Under the pieces are notes generated by a model. That model had not been told where the DNA came from. It saw only the letters and a program-made list of their open reading frames with translations, and ran no database searches. From positions 62,001-126,000 of the forward strand of contig CAWHZU010000001.1 in assembly GCA_963833885.1 (NCBI GenBank): a stretch of 64,000 nt of DNA. Direction: 5' to 3'. The position numbers were made by a program, and so were the translations under genes. This document shows positions 42,900 through 51,552 of the stretch, in pieces. Numbering within the stretch: position 1 is the stretch's first letter; each line of letters opens with the position of its first letter. Origin of the DNA: JASHPR01 sp963833885. GTDB lineage: Bacteria > Actinomycetota > Actinomycetes > Streptosporangiales > Streptosporangiaceae.

Positions 42900-43247
42900 C
42901 TAACCGGCTGAATCCCCGTTCGCGGCCGGCTTCCAGTGCGCGGCCCACTCGTCGAGCGGCATGAGCCTGGCCAGCAGGTCGAGTCCGGATGGCGTGAGTG
43001 TGTAGCCGCTGCCGGTGTGTGCGACAACCCCGGCCTCGCCAAGTTCGCGGAGCCGGTCGGACATGACGCTCGAGGAGATCGATCCGCAGCGTTCCTGCAG
43101 CTCACGAAAGGTCGGTTCGCCGGTTCGCAGCTCCCAGAGGATGCGCAGCGCCCACCGGCGGCCGAGCAGGTCGAGCAGTGCCATGATCGGCCGTCCCGAA
43201 GCTGATCCGCGGACCGGCCGCCCGGGCAGCGGTGTCGGTTTTGGCAA
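42900..43247 (-). CDS. HxlR-family transcriptional regulator
   Basis: A 115-residue winged-helix regulator of the HxlR family, which often senses formaldehyde, quinones or redox change. MALLDLLGRRWALRILWELR is the first helix pair, then FRELQERCGSISSSVMSDRLRELGEAGVV the recognition part and TLTPSGLDLLARLMPLDEWAAHW the end. I favour TTG at 43247 (GAGGCG just before it) because an upstream ATG at 43337 would run through the operator and overlap the start of the divergent gene. No Cys near the N-terminus as in redox-sensing members. It probably controls the divergent membrane-protein gene via inverted repeats between them. Confidence 0.83.
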   Translation of the reverse strand: MPKPTPLPGRPVRGSASGRPIMALLDLLGRRWALRILWELRTGEPTFRELQERCGSISSSVMSDRLRELGEAGVVAHTGSGYTLTPSGLDLLARLMPLDEWAAHWKPAANGDSAG

Positions 43248-43267
43248 ACGACGCCTCGCTTCTCTTT

Positions 43268-43315
43268 CCGAAGCACCGATGCTACCATTCTGGTGTGCTT
43301 CGGAACTCGAAGCAC
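43268..43315. promoter_or_regulatory. HxlR operator and promoter
   Basis: CCGAAGCAC (43268-43276) and GTGCTTCGG (43295-43303) form a perfect 9-bp inverted repeat with an 18-base spacer; a third half-site CGAAGCAC lies at 43308-43315. TACCAT (43283-43288), a TAnnnT-type -10 box, is inside the spacer, so a bound regulator would cover it. Confidence 0.7.
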
Positions 43316-43335
43316 AGTCGGCGAGGGAGGCCACC

Positions 43336-44100
43336 ATGACTGGACATGGCTCCTGGATTAGCTACAGCGGCAGCGCCGGGATCGTGCTGGCCGTTGTCTT
43401 AGTGGCGGCAGCCGCGGCTGTTGCCTACGCCGGAACCAGGCTGCCGCTGCCCGCGCGGCTGGCGAGGCCTGGCCGGACGGCAAAGATCATGATGCTCGCG
43501 GCCTGGGTGCTGGCCATCGCGCTGCTGCTCGTGTGCACAAGGGTGTACATAACGCAGGTTTACCGGGCGGGCCTCGAGCGCACCCCAGCCGCAGATCCGA
43601 TCACGCCGGTAACGCTGATCGGTGCGGGCGTCCTCTTCTTCGTCATAGCGCTGGCGCAGCAGTCGCGCGGCTGGCGGGTCGCTCTCGGCAGCGCGGTGGT
43701 GGGTGCCGCCGCCGCGCCGATGGTCTTCGAGCTCCCTTTCGACCTCATCATCATGCCCAGGACCCATCCCGTCATCGATCCTGGCCTGTACCGGCTGCTG
43801 CTGTTCGGGGCGCTGATCCTGGTCGATGTCACGACGCTGGCATTGCTGTCGCTGTCGCCGGCCGTGCGGGTGCGAAGGGCGACGCTCTGGTGCTTCGCGG
43901 GAATGCTGGCGATCTTCGCAGTGTGGGGCCTATTCGGCTTCGGCTATCCCTCTGCTCCAGGCCCGATCACACTGAACGTGCTATCCAAGATCCTGGCCCT
44001 CGTCACGGCTCTGACCCTGTTCCTGCCGGAGCGGGCCCCGTCCGGGACACCAGAGCCACAGGCGGCGGCGCCCAGCAGCGTATGGGCCGGCGTCATGTAA
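43336..44100 (+). CDS. Multi-pass membrane protein of unknown function
   Basis: A 254-residue protein with about seven membrane helices: near residues 14-32 (GIVLAVVLVAAAAAVAYAG), 51-68, 92-106, 115-130, 150-170, 185-204 and 213-228. Short conserved-looking polar parts lie between, such as RTHPVIDPGLYRLLLFG. There is no ATPase or transporter motif. GGGAGG precedes the ATG. It is transcribed divergently from the HxlR gene with an operator between, so it is probably the HxlR target. Function unknown. A near-perfect terminator follows. Confidence 0.75.
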   Translation: MTGHGSWISYSGSAGIVLAVVLVAAAAAVAYAGTRLPLPARLARPGRTAKIMMLAAWVLAIALLLVCTRVYITQVYRAGLERTPAADPITPVTLIGAGVLFFVIALAQQSRGWRVALGSAVVGAAAAPMVFELPFDLIIMPRTHPVIDPGLYRLLLFGALILVDVTTLALLSLSPAVRVRRATLWCFAGMLAIFAVWGLFGFGYPSAPGPITLNVLSKILALVTALTLFLPERAPSGTPEPQAAAPSSVWAGVM

Positions 44101-44117
44101 TGCTCAAGCGTCCAATC

Positions 44118-44148
44118 CCCGGGCATTCACCGATGGTGAATGCCCGGG
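44118..44148 (+). terminator. Terminator after membrane protein gene
   Basis: A perfect 14-bp inverted repeat (44118-44131 with 44135-44148) with a 3-nt GAT loop begins 18 bases after the stop, followed by TTCGT. Confidence 0.8.
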
Positions 44149-44364
44149 TTCGTGCTGAGCGAGATTCGGTTTCCTGAACCCGTGCCTTTCACTCGCAGTG
44201 GCGACTACGGCGTTTCTCGCACGCGGTGACCTGGCTTTCGGGCAGAGTGGTGCGCACAACAGCACCCAGCGTGTGCGATTGATTGCTTTGTGTAATTGAC
44301 GGCGCCCTGACCCCGCGTCACATCCGCACGCCGCTGTCCTGCTGAATTTTGCAGGGCAGGCGCC

Positions 44365-44958
44365 ATGGGTGGAAGCCGAGCACGCCCTGGCGTGCCCAAA
44401 TTAAGGCTGACGTTGTCCTCCACCATTTCCTCCAGCCCGAAATCCGGGAAGCTAGTCGCTGTTATCGCCGGTTCGGCCCTTGCCGTGGCAGTCCTGATCG
44501 CCGTAATGGCGGCGCCATCGGCTCTGGCCGGCGCTTCGGCTCCCTCGGCCCGGTCCTCGGCCACCACGGCCGTGGGCTCAGCCGGCTCCATGCAGATCCT
44601 GCGCCAGGTTCGCGTTGCCACCGCGCTGGTGCCGGCCAGGAGCAGTGAATCCAACCAGCAGGCACCGCAGCAGATCGCCAGGAAGATGCTCCGCTCCTTC
44701 GGCTGGACCTGGCGCCAGTTCAAGTACCTGGACCAGCTGTGGGAGGCCGAAAGCAGCTGGAACGTGTCAGCGGAGAACCCGTCGACGGGAGCGTTCGGAA
44801 TCCCGCAGGCCGTCCCCGGCGCCAAGATGTCCGCCGCCGGGCCGGACTGGCAGACCGACGCTGCGACGCAGATCCGCTGGGGCCTGGGTTACATCAGCGC
44901 GGCCTATGGATCGCCGCGCAGCGCATGGGAGCACGAGGTCACGTACGGCTGGTACTGA
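44365..44958 (+). CDS. Secreted lytic-transglycosylase-like (SLT-fold) cell-wall protein
   Basis: A 197-residue exported protein. A membrane/signal segment is at residues about 31-55 (LVAVIAGSALAVAVLIAVMAAP). The C-terminal part (about 105-197) matches the small transglycosylase-like domain seen in actinomycete cell-wall hydrolases. It reads RKMLRSFGWTWRQFKYLDQL, then WEAESSWNVSAENPSTGAFGIPQA with the catalytic Glu in E-S-S-W-N, then GPDWQTDAATQIRWGLGYIS and YGSPRSAWEHEVTYGWY. It should cut peptidoglycan glycan strands at the cell surface. Such genes often follow a ydaO (c-di-AMP) riboswitch; the ~200 bases upstream show no such element. The start at 44365 is chosen as the first ATG; no strong ribosome site is visible. 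Confidence 0.82.
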   Translation: MGGSRARPGVPKLRLTLSSTISSSPKSGKLVAVIAGSALAVAVLIAVMAAPSALAGASAPSARSSATTAVGSAGSMQILRQVRVATALVPARSSESNQQAPQQIARKMLRSFGWTWRQFKYLDQLWEAESSWNVSAENPSTGAFGIPQAVPGAKMSAAGPDWQTDAATQIRWGLGYISAAYGSPRSAWEHEVTYGWY

Positions 44959-45090
44959 CCGGCCGCCAGTGCGGTCCGTGCCCGGCCAGCAACGTTGGTG
45001 GCCGGGCACGGGCCACGCCACGGCGGGCAGCGCAACCGATCGCAGCCGATTCCGTCGGCCTGCACACACGATGTGTGGCGTGATCGCCGT

Positions 45091-45109
45091 TATGCTGGAG
45101 AATATTCTC
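45091..45109 (+). promoter_or_regulatory. Promoter element and Lrp-like palindrome upstream of lat
   Basis: TATGCT (45091-45096) is a TAnnnT-type -10 box. Immediately after it GAGAATATTCTC (45098-45109) is a perfect 12-bp palindrome, similar to Lrp/AsnC operators. In mycobacteria lat is controlled by a neighbouring Lrp protein; no lrp gene is in this window. Confidence 0.5.
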
Positions 45110-45139
45110 TCAGCAGCCGTGGCGACAGGAGGACTTCCG

Positions 45140-46480
45140 GTGGAGTCGATCTTCGGTGACGTCGCGATCGGGCCGCAGCAGGTTCACAAGGTCCTCGGCA
45201 GGCACGTGCTGGACGATGGCTACAAGCTCGTCTACGACACCAGGGCCAGCCACGGATCGTGGATCGTTGACGCGCGGTCCGGCGAGGAGTACCTGGACCT
45301 CTACACGTTCTTCGCGTCAGCCCCGCTCGGGTCCAACCCGCGCGGGCTGGCCGACGACCCGGAGTTCATGGCCGTGCTCGCCGAGGCGGCGGCCAACAAG
45401 CCGGCGAACCCGGACATGTTCACCACGCACTACGCCCAGTTCGTTGAGACGTTCGTGCGCGTGCTCGGCGATCCGGCGCTGCCGCACCTGTTCTTCGTCG
45501 AGGGCGGCGCGCTCGCCGTGGAGAACGCGCTGAAGACGGCGTTCGACTGGAAGAGCCGGCGCAACGAGGCGGCGGGCCGGTCGCCCCGGCTCGGCGGCAA
45601 GGTGATGCACCTCACCCGCGCGTTCCACGGCCGGTCCGGGTACACGCTGTCGCTGACCAACACCGAGCCGATCAAGACCGACCGGTTCCCGAAGTTCGAC
45701 TGGCCGAGGATCGAGGTCCCCGCGGCCCGGTTCCCGCTGGCCGACCACCTCGCCGAGGTGGAGCAGGCGGAGGCGCGAGCCCTCGCCCAGGCCAGGGCGG
45801 CCTTCGAGGCCGAGCCGCACGACATCGCGTGCTTCCTCGCCGAGCCGATCCAGGGCGAGGGCGGCGACAACCACATGCGGCCGGAGTTCCTGCGGGCGAT
45901 GCAGGAGATGTGCCACACCTACGACGCGCTGTTCGTGCTCGACGAGGTGCAGACCGGCGTGGGCCTGACCGGCACCGCATGGGTCTACCAGCAGCTGGGC
46001 CTGCAGCCCGACGTGGTCGCGTTCGCCAAGAAGGTGCAGCTCGGCGGCATCATGGCCGGGCGTCGCGTGGACGAGGTCAGCGATAACGTCTTCTCGGTCT
46101 CCGGCCGGGTCAACTCGACCTGGGGTGGCGGGCTCGCCGACATGGTCCGCTCCCGGCGTCTGCTGGAGATCATCGAGCGGGACGGGCTGATCGACCACGC
46201 CGCCAAGGCAGGAAACTGGCTGCTCGGCGAGCTGAAGGCGCTCGCGGAACGCCACCCGGAGCTGGCGTCGAACGTCCGCGGGCGCGGGCTCATGTGCGCG
46301 TTCGACCTGCCGAGCGGGCCGGCCCGCGACACCGCGGTGCGGATGCTGCTCGAGGAGCACGTCGTCGTGCTGCCCTGCGGGGAGCAGACGATACGGTTCC
46401 GGCCGCCCCTGGACGTCACCGAGAACGACCTCGCGTTCGGCCTGGCCGCGTTCGACCGCGTGCTGGCCGCTCTTGCATAG
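45140..46480 (+). CDS. lat: L-lysine 6-aminotransferase
   Basis: A 446-residue class III PLP aminotransferase that transfers the epsilon-amino group of lysine to 2-oxoglutarate, giving aminoadipate semialdehyde. Distinctive LAT segments: VHKVLGRHVLDDGYKLVYDT, then SHGSWIVDARSGEEYLDLYTFFASAPLGSN, and NKPANPDMFTTHYAQFVETF. The PLP-binding GGALAVENALKTAFDWK and the AFHGRSGYTLSLTNT segment follow. Then come LAEPIQGEGGDNHMRPEFL, DEVQTGVGLTGTAW (PLP Asp), and VVAFAKKVQLGGIMAG holding the aldimine Lys. GTG at 45140 follows AGGAGG (45127-45132). It is followed by an aldehyde dehydrogenase gene, so lysine to aminoadipate is the likely pathway, either catabolic or feeding beta-lactam synthesis. Confidence 0.94.
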   Translation: MESIFGDVAIGPQQVHKVLGRHVLDDGYKLVYDTRASHGSWIVDARSGEEYLDLYTFFASAPLGSNPRGLADDPEFMAVLAEAAANKPANPDMFTTHYAQFVETFVRVLGDPALPHLFFVEGGALAVENALKTAFDWKSRRNEAAGRSPRLGGKVMHLTRAFHGRSGYTLSLTNTEPIKTDRFPKFDWPRIEVPAARFPLADHLAEVEQAEARALAQARAAFEAEPHDIACFLAEPIQGEGGDNHMRPEFLRAMQEMCHTYDALFVLDEVQTGVGLTGTAWVYQQLGLQPDVVAFAKKVQLGGIMAGRRVDEVSDNVFSVSGRVNSTWGGGLADMVRSRRLLEIIERDGLIDHAAKAGNWLLGELKALAERHPELASNVRGRGLMCAFDLPSGPARDTAVRMLLEEHVVVLPCGEQTIRFRPPLDVTENDLAFGLAAFDRVLAALA

Positions 46481-46520
46481 CCTGACGGGCAGCCGACAAA
46501 TAGAGGTAGGGACGCCGCAG

Positions 46521-48073
46521 ATGGCTCAGACCGTTTCCGCCGTTATCGGCGGCAGCCCGGTGCAGGGTGCTCCGGCCGGGCGGTTTTCCTCGACCAACCC
46601 GGCGCACCTGGATGAGGTGGTCGCCGACGTCGCGCTGGGCGACGCGCCGCTCCTGGTCACGGCCGCGCGGGCGGCGAGGCAGGCGCAGCGGGCGTGGGCG
46701 GCGGTGCCCGCGCCAATTCGCGGCCGGGCGATCGCGCACATCGGCCGGCTGGTCGAGGCCAACAAGGAGGAGCTGGCCCGCCTGGTCTCCCGGGAGATCG
46801 GCAAGCCGTACCCCGAAGCGCTCGGCGAGGTCCAGGAAATCATCGACACCTGCGACTTCTTCCTCGGCGAGGGCCGGCGGCTGTACGGGCAGACGGTGCC
46901 CAGCGAGATGCCGGACAAGCAGCTTTTCACGTTCCGCAACCCGGTCGGCGTGGTCGGGGTGATCACCGCGGGCAACTTCCCCGTGGCGGTTCCGTCCTGG
47001 TACATCGTGCCCGCGCTGCTGTGCGGCAACGCCGTGGTGTGGAAGCCGGCCGAGTACTCGGCGGCCGCCGCTGCCGCGTTCCACGAGCTGTTCTGCCGCG
47101 GCGGCGGGCTGCCGCCCGGGGTGTTCAACGTGGTCTACGCCGACGGGCAGCAGACCTACGCGGGGCTCGAGCAGGCGCTGGACGCCGGCCTGGTCGACAA
47201 GGTCGGCTTCACCGGCTCGACCGAGGTCGGCTCGCGGATCGGCGAGCTGGCCGCCGGCACCTGCAGTCCGCGTGCCTGGAGCTCGGCGGCAAGAACCCCA
47301 TGGTGGTGACGCCCAACGCCGACCTCGACCTCGCCGTCGAGGGCGCACTGTTCGGCGGGTTCGGCACGGCTGGCCAGCGCTGCACCTCGCTCGGCACCGT
47401 GATCTGCCACGAGTCCGTGCACGACGAGTTCCTGATCCGGTTCGACCGGGCCACGTCCGCGGCGGCCGTCGGGGATCCGTTCGCCGATGTCCTGTACGGG
47501 CCGATGCTGGACAGCCGGTTCGCAGAACGTTTCGAGAAGTACCTGGGCTGGATCGGCCCGGCACACAAGGTTCTGGGGTCAACCGGCATCGGGCGGATCA
47601 CGCCGGCGAACCCGCGGGCTGGCTTCGTGGGAGACCCCGAGGCCGGCCTGTTCTACCACCCGACGATCGTCGACGGGGTTCGCCCTGGCGACGAGATCTT
47701 CGACCAGGAGACGTTCGGCCCGCTGGTCGGGGTCGCCACCTACCAGAGCATGGACGAGGCCATCGAGCTCGCCAACGCCCCCGGCTACGGGCTGTCGTCG
47801 TCCGTGTACACAAACGATGCGCGGGAGGCGTTCGCGTTCCGGCAAGGCGTCTCGGCCGGCATGGTCAGCGTGAACAACTCCACGTCAGGGGCGGAAGCGC
47901 ACCTTCCGTTCGGAGGGAACGGAAAGTCGGGCAATGGCTCCCGCCAGTCCGGCATCTGGGTGCTTGACCAGTTCACTCGCTGGCAGGCGCTCAATTGGGA
48001 CTACTCCGGCAGACTGCAGAAGGCTCAGATGGACGTGGTCGAGCTCACGCCCGATCTAGAGTTCAGGTTGTGA
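46521..48073 (+). CDS. Aldehyde dehydrogenase (aminoadipate-semialdehyde type), one frameshift
   Basis: An NAD(P)-dependent aldehyde dehydrogenase of about 516 residues when repaired. The first part (to about residue 245) holds APIRGRAIAHIGRLVEANKE, GNFPVAVPSWYIVPALLCGN and VGFTGSTEVGSRIGEL. After a one-base loss near 47256-47260 it continues in another frame with HLQSACLELGGKNPMVVTPN (the catalytic Glu), then GTAGQRCTSLGTVICHESVH (the catalytic Cys) and EETFGPLVGV-like DQETFGPLVGVATYQ. The frame closes at 48073. It lies 40 bases after lat and most likely oxidises its aminoadipate-semialdehyde/piperideine-6-carboxylate product. As written the gene is broken; a sequencing slip in GGCAC is the simpler explanation. 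Confidence 0.87.
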
Positions 48074-48098
48074 CCCCCGCACCCTTCATGATCCGCCG

Positions 48099-50294
48099 AT
48101 GACGACGGCAGCCGATCTCGATCAGCATTTCATTCAGACCGTGGGCGGCCTGCCCGGTGGCCCGGCCCGCCCGGACGGGGCAGCCCCAGTGCGCCCGGGC
48201 AGCAGCCTGACTGGCGACACGCTGCTGGCGATCTTCGACGCGCAGGCGCAGAGCCGGCACCTGGACTTCGCCGCGCGGTGGATGCAGCAGCAAGGACGTG
48301 GCTTCTACACGATCAGCTCGGCCGGCCATGAAGGCAATGCTGCGGTGGCCGCGGCGCTGCGGCCCAGCGACCCGGCGCTGCTGCACTACCGGTCCGGCGC
48401 GTTCTACTGCGCCCGCGCGCAACAGGTGACCGGCGTCGACCCGGTCGCCGGCGTGCTGCTCGGTGTGGCCGCGTCAGCCGATGAGCCGATCGCGGGCGGG
48501 CGGCACAAGGTGATCGGCTCGGCGGAGCTGTCGGTGATCCCCACCACGTCGACGATCGCCTCGCACCTGCCGCGCGGGGTCGGGCTCGCGCTGGGCATCG
48601 GCCGGGCGGTGAAGCTGAAGGTGGACTGCCGCTGGCGGCGCGACGCGGTGACCGTCGTCTCGTTCGGCGACGCGTCGGTCAACCACTCCACCGCCGTCGG
48701 CGCGATCAACGCCGCCTGCTACACCGCGTACCAGGGCATCCCGGTGCCGCTGCTGCTGGTCTGCGAGGACAACGGGATCGGGATCAGCGTGCCGACCCCG
48801 CGCGGGTGGGTGGCGGCCACCTACCGCGATCGGCCCGGCCTGGAGTACCTGGCCGCGGACGGGTGCGACCCGGTCGCAGCCTACGACGCGGCCGTGACCG
48901 CGGCCGCCACGGCGCGGATGAAGCGGCGGCCGGTGTTCCTGCACCTGTCGATGGTCCGCTTTCTCGGCCACGCGGGCAGCGACGCGGAGTCCGCGTACCG
49001 GTCGTCCGCCGAGCAGGCCGCCGACCTGGACCGTGACCCGCTGGTGGCCACGGCGGCCACCGCGGTCGAGTCCGGCCTGCTGACCCCCGGTGAGGCCGTG
49101 GCACGCTACGTCGCGCTCGGCGGCCTGGTGCACGAAGCGGCCGAGCAGGCGCTGGCCAGCCGGCCGCTGGACAGCGCAGCCGGAGTGATGTCGGCGCTGG
49201 CCCCGCGCCACCCGGACCGGGTCGCCGAGCGGGCGCGGCGGGGGCCGTCAGCCTGGTCAGGCCAGACCGTGTCCACCGAGCCGGTCACGCTGGCCCAGGC
49301 GGTCAACCTGGCGCTGGCAGAGCTTCTGGACGCGGAACCCGGCATGTGCGTGTTCGGGGAGGACGTGGGGCGCAAGGGCGGCGTCTACGGCGTGACCAAG
49401 GGGCTGCAGCGCCGGTTCGGGCCCGCCCGGGTCTTCGACACCCTGCTCGACGAGCAGTCGATCCTCGGGCTGGCCCTCGGCGGCGGGCTGGCCGGCCTGC
49501 TCCCGGTGCCGGAGATCCAGTACCTGGCCTACCTGCACAACGCCGCGGATCAGATCCGGGGCGAGGCTGCCACCCAGCAGTTCTTCTCGTCCGGTCAGTT
49601 CCGCAACCCGATGGTGGTCCGGGTGGCCGGGCTGGCGTACCAGAAAGGCTTCGGCGGCCACTTCCACAACGACAATGCGGTCGGGGCGCTGCGCGACATC
49701 CCCGGCCTGATCCTCGCCTGCCCGTCGCGGCCCGATGACGCCGCCGCGATGCTGCGGACCTGCGTGGCCGCGGCTGCCGTCGACGGCTCGGTATGCGTGT
49801 TCCTGGAGCCGATCGCGCTGTACCACACCCGCGACCTGCACAACGACGGCGACGGTGGCTGGCTGGCGCCGTATCCGCGGCCGGATGCGCACGTGCCCCT
49901 GGGCCGGGCCCGCACCTACGGCGAGGGTCGCGACCTCACGATCGTCACTTTCGGCAACGGGCTGCGGATGAGCCTGCGGGTCGGCAGGCGGCTGGCCATC
50001 CGGGGGATCGGCGCCCGGGTCGTCGACCTCCGCTGGCTTGCCCCGCTGCCCGCCGAGGACGTCCTGCACGAGGCGCGGGCGACCGGCCGGGTGCTGATCG
50101 TAGACGAGACCAGGCGTACCGGCGGGGTCGCCGAGGGCATCGTCACCGCGCTCGTCGACGCCGGCTACCGGGGCACGATTGAGCGGGTGACCAGCGAGGA
50201 CAGCTTCGTGCCGCTCGGCCAGGCCGCCGACGCGGTGCTGCTCGACGAGCCCACGATCGAGAAGACCGCCGTCGACCTGGTGCAGGCCGGCTGA
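48099..50294 (+). CDS. Fused alpha-beta E1 component of a 2-oxoacid dehydrogenase complex
   Basis: A 731-residue thiamine-diphosphate enzyme in which E1-alpha and E1-beta are joined. Residues about 45-330 are alpha-like: FYTISSAGHEGNAAVAAAL, LHYRSGAFYCARA, and the ThDP motif FGDASVNHSTAVGAINAACY through LLVCEDNGIGISVP. Residues about 390-728 are beta-like: ALAELLDAEPGMCVFGEDVGRKGGVYGVTKGLQ, FDTLLDEQSILGLALGGGLAG, and PEIQYLAYLHNAADQIRGEAA. Such fusions act on branched-chain or lysine-derived 2-oxoacids with E2 and E3 encoded elsewhere. It follows the aldehyde dehydrogenase by 25 bases, so 2-oxoadipate or a related oxoacid is an attractive but unproved substrate. Confidence 0.88.
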   Translation: MTTAADLDQHFIQTVGGLPGGPARPDGAAPVRPGSSLTGDTLLAIFDAQAQSRHLDFAARWMQQQGRGFYTISSAGHEGNAAVAAALRPSDPALLHYRSGAFYCARAQQVTGVDPVAGVLLGVAASADEPIAGGRHKVIGSAELSVIPTTSTIASHLPRGVGLALGIGRAVKLKVDCRWRRDAVTVVSFGDASVNHSTAVGAINAACYTAYQGIPVPLLLVCEDNGIGISVPTPRGWVAATYRDRPGLEYLAADGCDPVAAYDAAVTAAATARMKRRPVFLHLSMVRFLGHAGSDAESAYRSSAEQAADLDRDPLVATAATAVESGLLTPGEAVARYVALGGLVHEAAEQALASRPLDSAAGVMSALAPRHPDRVAERARRGPSAWSGQTVSTEPVTLAQAVNLALAELLDAEPGMCVFGEDVGRKGGVYGVTKGLQRRFGPARVFDTLLDEQSILGLALGGGLAGLLPVPEIQYLAYLHNAADQIRGEAATQQFFSSGQFRNPMVVRVAGLAYQKGFGGHFHNDNAVGALRDIPGLILACPSRPDDAAAMLRTCVAAAAVDGSVCVFLEPIALYHTRDLHNDGDGGWLAPYPRPDAHVPLGRARTYGEGRDLTIVTFGNGLRMSLRVGRRLAIRGIGARVVDLRWLAPLPAEDVLHEARATGRVLIVDETRRTGGVAEGIVTALVDAGYRGTIERVTSEDSFVPLGQAADAVLLDEPTIEKTAVDLVQAG

Positions 50295-50444
50295 TCGGGC
50301 ATTTGGGGCATATAACCTGACAGCAATATTAACGTTACTATCATCTTTTCTGGCTGTTTGCGCTTGGCGGCGTGAGGCGGCGACGAGGACTTCGGCGATT
50401 TCTTCGGCTTCTTCTAGCGGCCGGGATCGGAGCGCCGGGCAACC
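50295..50444 (+). promoter_or_regulatory. AT-rich promoter region of the hypothetical gene
   Basis: A strikingly AT-rich island (about 50300-50360) in otherwise ~70% GC sequence, including CTGACA, CAATATTAACG and TACTATC. It probably carries the promoter of the following gene, but -35/-10 spacing is not ideal in any reading. Confidence 0.4.
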
Positions 50445-51500
50445 GTGGGAATAGCCATCTGGAAGGGCTTGGTCCGCGCGCTCGTCGAAGAGGGCACGAT
50501 CTATATCCTGGTGCGCTCGCCCGCCGATCCGGATCGTCTGTTCAACGCGCTGAGCGCGGCTGCGGCCGACATCGGCGACATCGGCTACTGGGCCACTGAG
50601 CCGGACCCGGGCGACCCCGACAGCGGCTTTTGGGAGGCAGCCGAGGTGACCGGGCCGATTCCGGTGCCGGGCGGCGGCATCCTGCAGATCCACGCGGGCA
50701 ATACCCCGCCGGAGATGAGGATCGGCGAGATACCCCGCCTGCTGGCCCAGAGCCTGGAACTGGCCGGGATCACCGACGCCACGGTCGGCCCGGCCCCGGT
50801 GGTGGACACGCGCTACGAGGTCCTCGAGTCGCTGGGGCCGGCGGTCCGAACGGTCCTGTGCGGGCCCCCTCCGGTGCCCGGCGGCGGAAAGCGGAGTGTG
50901 CGGTCGGTGCTGGTCGCCATCGCCGTGGACTGGCTGCGCCGCGAGTTTCAGCCCGGCTGGGAACTGCAGGCTTTGCTCATCGCCGCAACGGTCCCGGTGA
51001 ACTGGCAGAACCTCCGGTCCGTCGTCGGTGAAGGCGTGCGGGCCCTGAGGTCGGTGTCGGTCATAGCCACGGATTTCACGGCCGGCGGCGCGGCCATCAG
51101 GGTGGGAGACTGCCTGGGAGCCGGGGTGGCGATGTCGGCGGCCCGGGCGGGATGGACCACGGCGGAGATCACGTCACACATGTTCCAGATGCGGGAGGAA
51201 CTCCGCGGGCACGCTGAGCAGCCAGAGCTGTGGCTGGCTAGCGTCACGGCTGCGCCGGACGACAGGTCCCTGCGCCACACGGGGCTGGCCAACTGGAGCG
51301 AGGACTTCCACCACCTGGCGTGGTACCAGATCCTGTCCCCGGAGCGGCTGCGCCGCCTCGGCGGGCCGCCGCCCGGCGCGGCCGAGCTGCCCGGCGGCCG
51401 GGTGGAGCTGACCGTCGGCGAACCTGAACAGTGGCTCGCCGGCCACCCCGACCACGAGGTCGTCAGGGACCGCGCCGCCCAACTCCTGGCCGGCGGCTGA
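50445..51500 (+). CDS. Protein of unknown function
   Basis: A 351-residue, apparently soluble protein I do not recognise. The first ~110 residues are acidic and strand-rich (GTIYILVRSPADPDRLFNAL, YWATEPDPGDPDSGFW). Residues about 145-250 contain a long hydrophobic, helical part: VRSVLVAIAVDWLRREFQPG, then ELQALLIAATVPVNW and VGDCLGAGVAMSAARAGW. The end is rich in Gly/Pro/Leu. No catalytic motif, signal peptide or clear membrane helix is seen. The codon use matches the neighbours. It is preceded by an AT-rich island and convergent with a SorC regulator gene. The start GTG at 50445 has only a weak ribosome site. Confidence 0.7.
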   Translation: MGIAIWKGLVRALVEEGTIYILVRSPADPDRLFNALSAAAADIGDIGYWATEPDPGDPDSGFWEAAEVTGPIPVPGGGILQIHAGNTPPEMRIGEIPRLLAQSLELAGITDATVGPAPVVDTRYEVLESLGPAVRTVLCGPPPVPGGGKRSVRSVLVAIAVDWLRREFQPGWELQALLIAATVPVNWQNLRSVVGEGVRALRSVSVIATDFTAGGAAIRVGDCLGAGVAMSAARAGWTTAEITSHMFQMREELRGHAEQPELWLASVTAAPDDRSLRHTGLANWSEDFHHLAWYQILSPERLRRLGGPPPGAAELPGGRVELTVGEPEQWLAGHPDHEVVRDRAAQLLAGG

Positions 51501-51552
51501 CCGGGGGTAGCGCTTGAGCCCGGGCGGAACGATTTGGGCGCGGGTAGCCAGG

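Noticed and set aside
44170..44364. ydaO (c-di-AMP) riboswitch expected before a cell-wall hydrolase gene
   Set aside because: I could not find the conserved ydaO core words in the leader.
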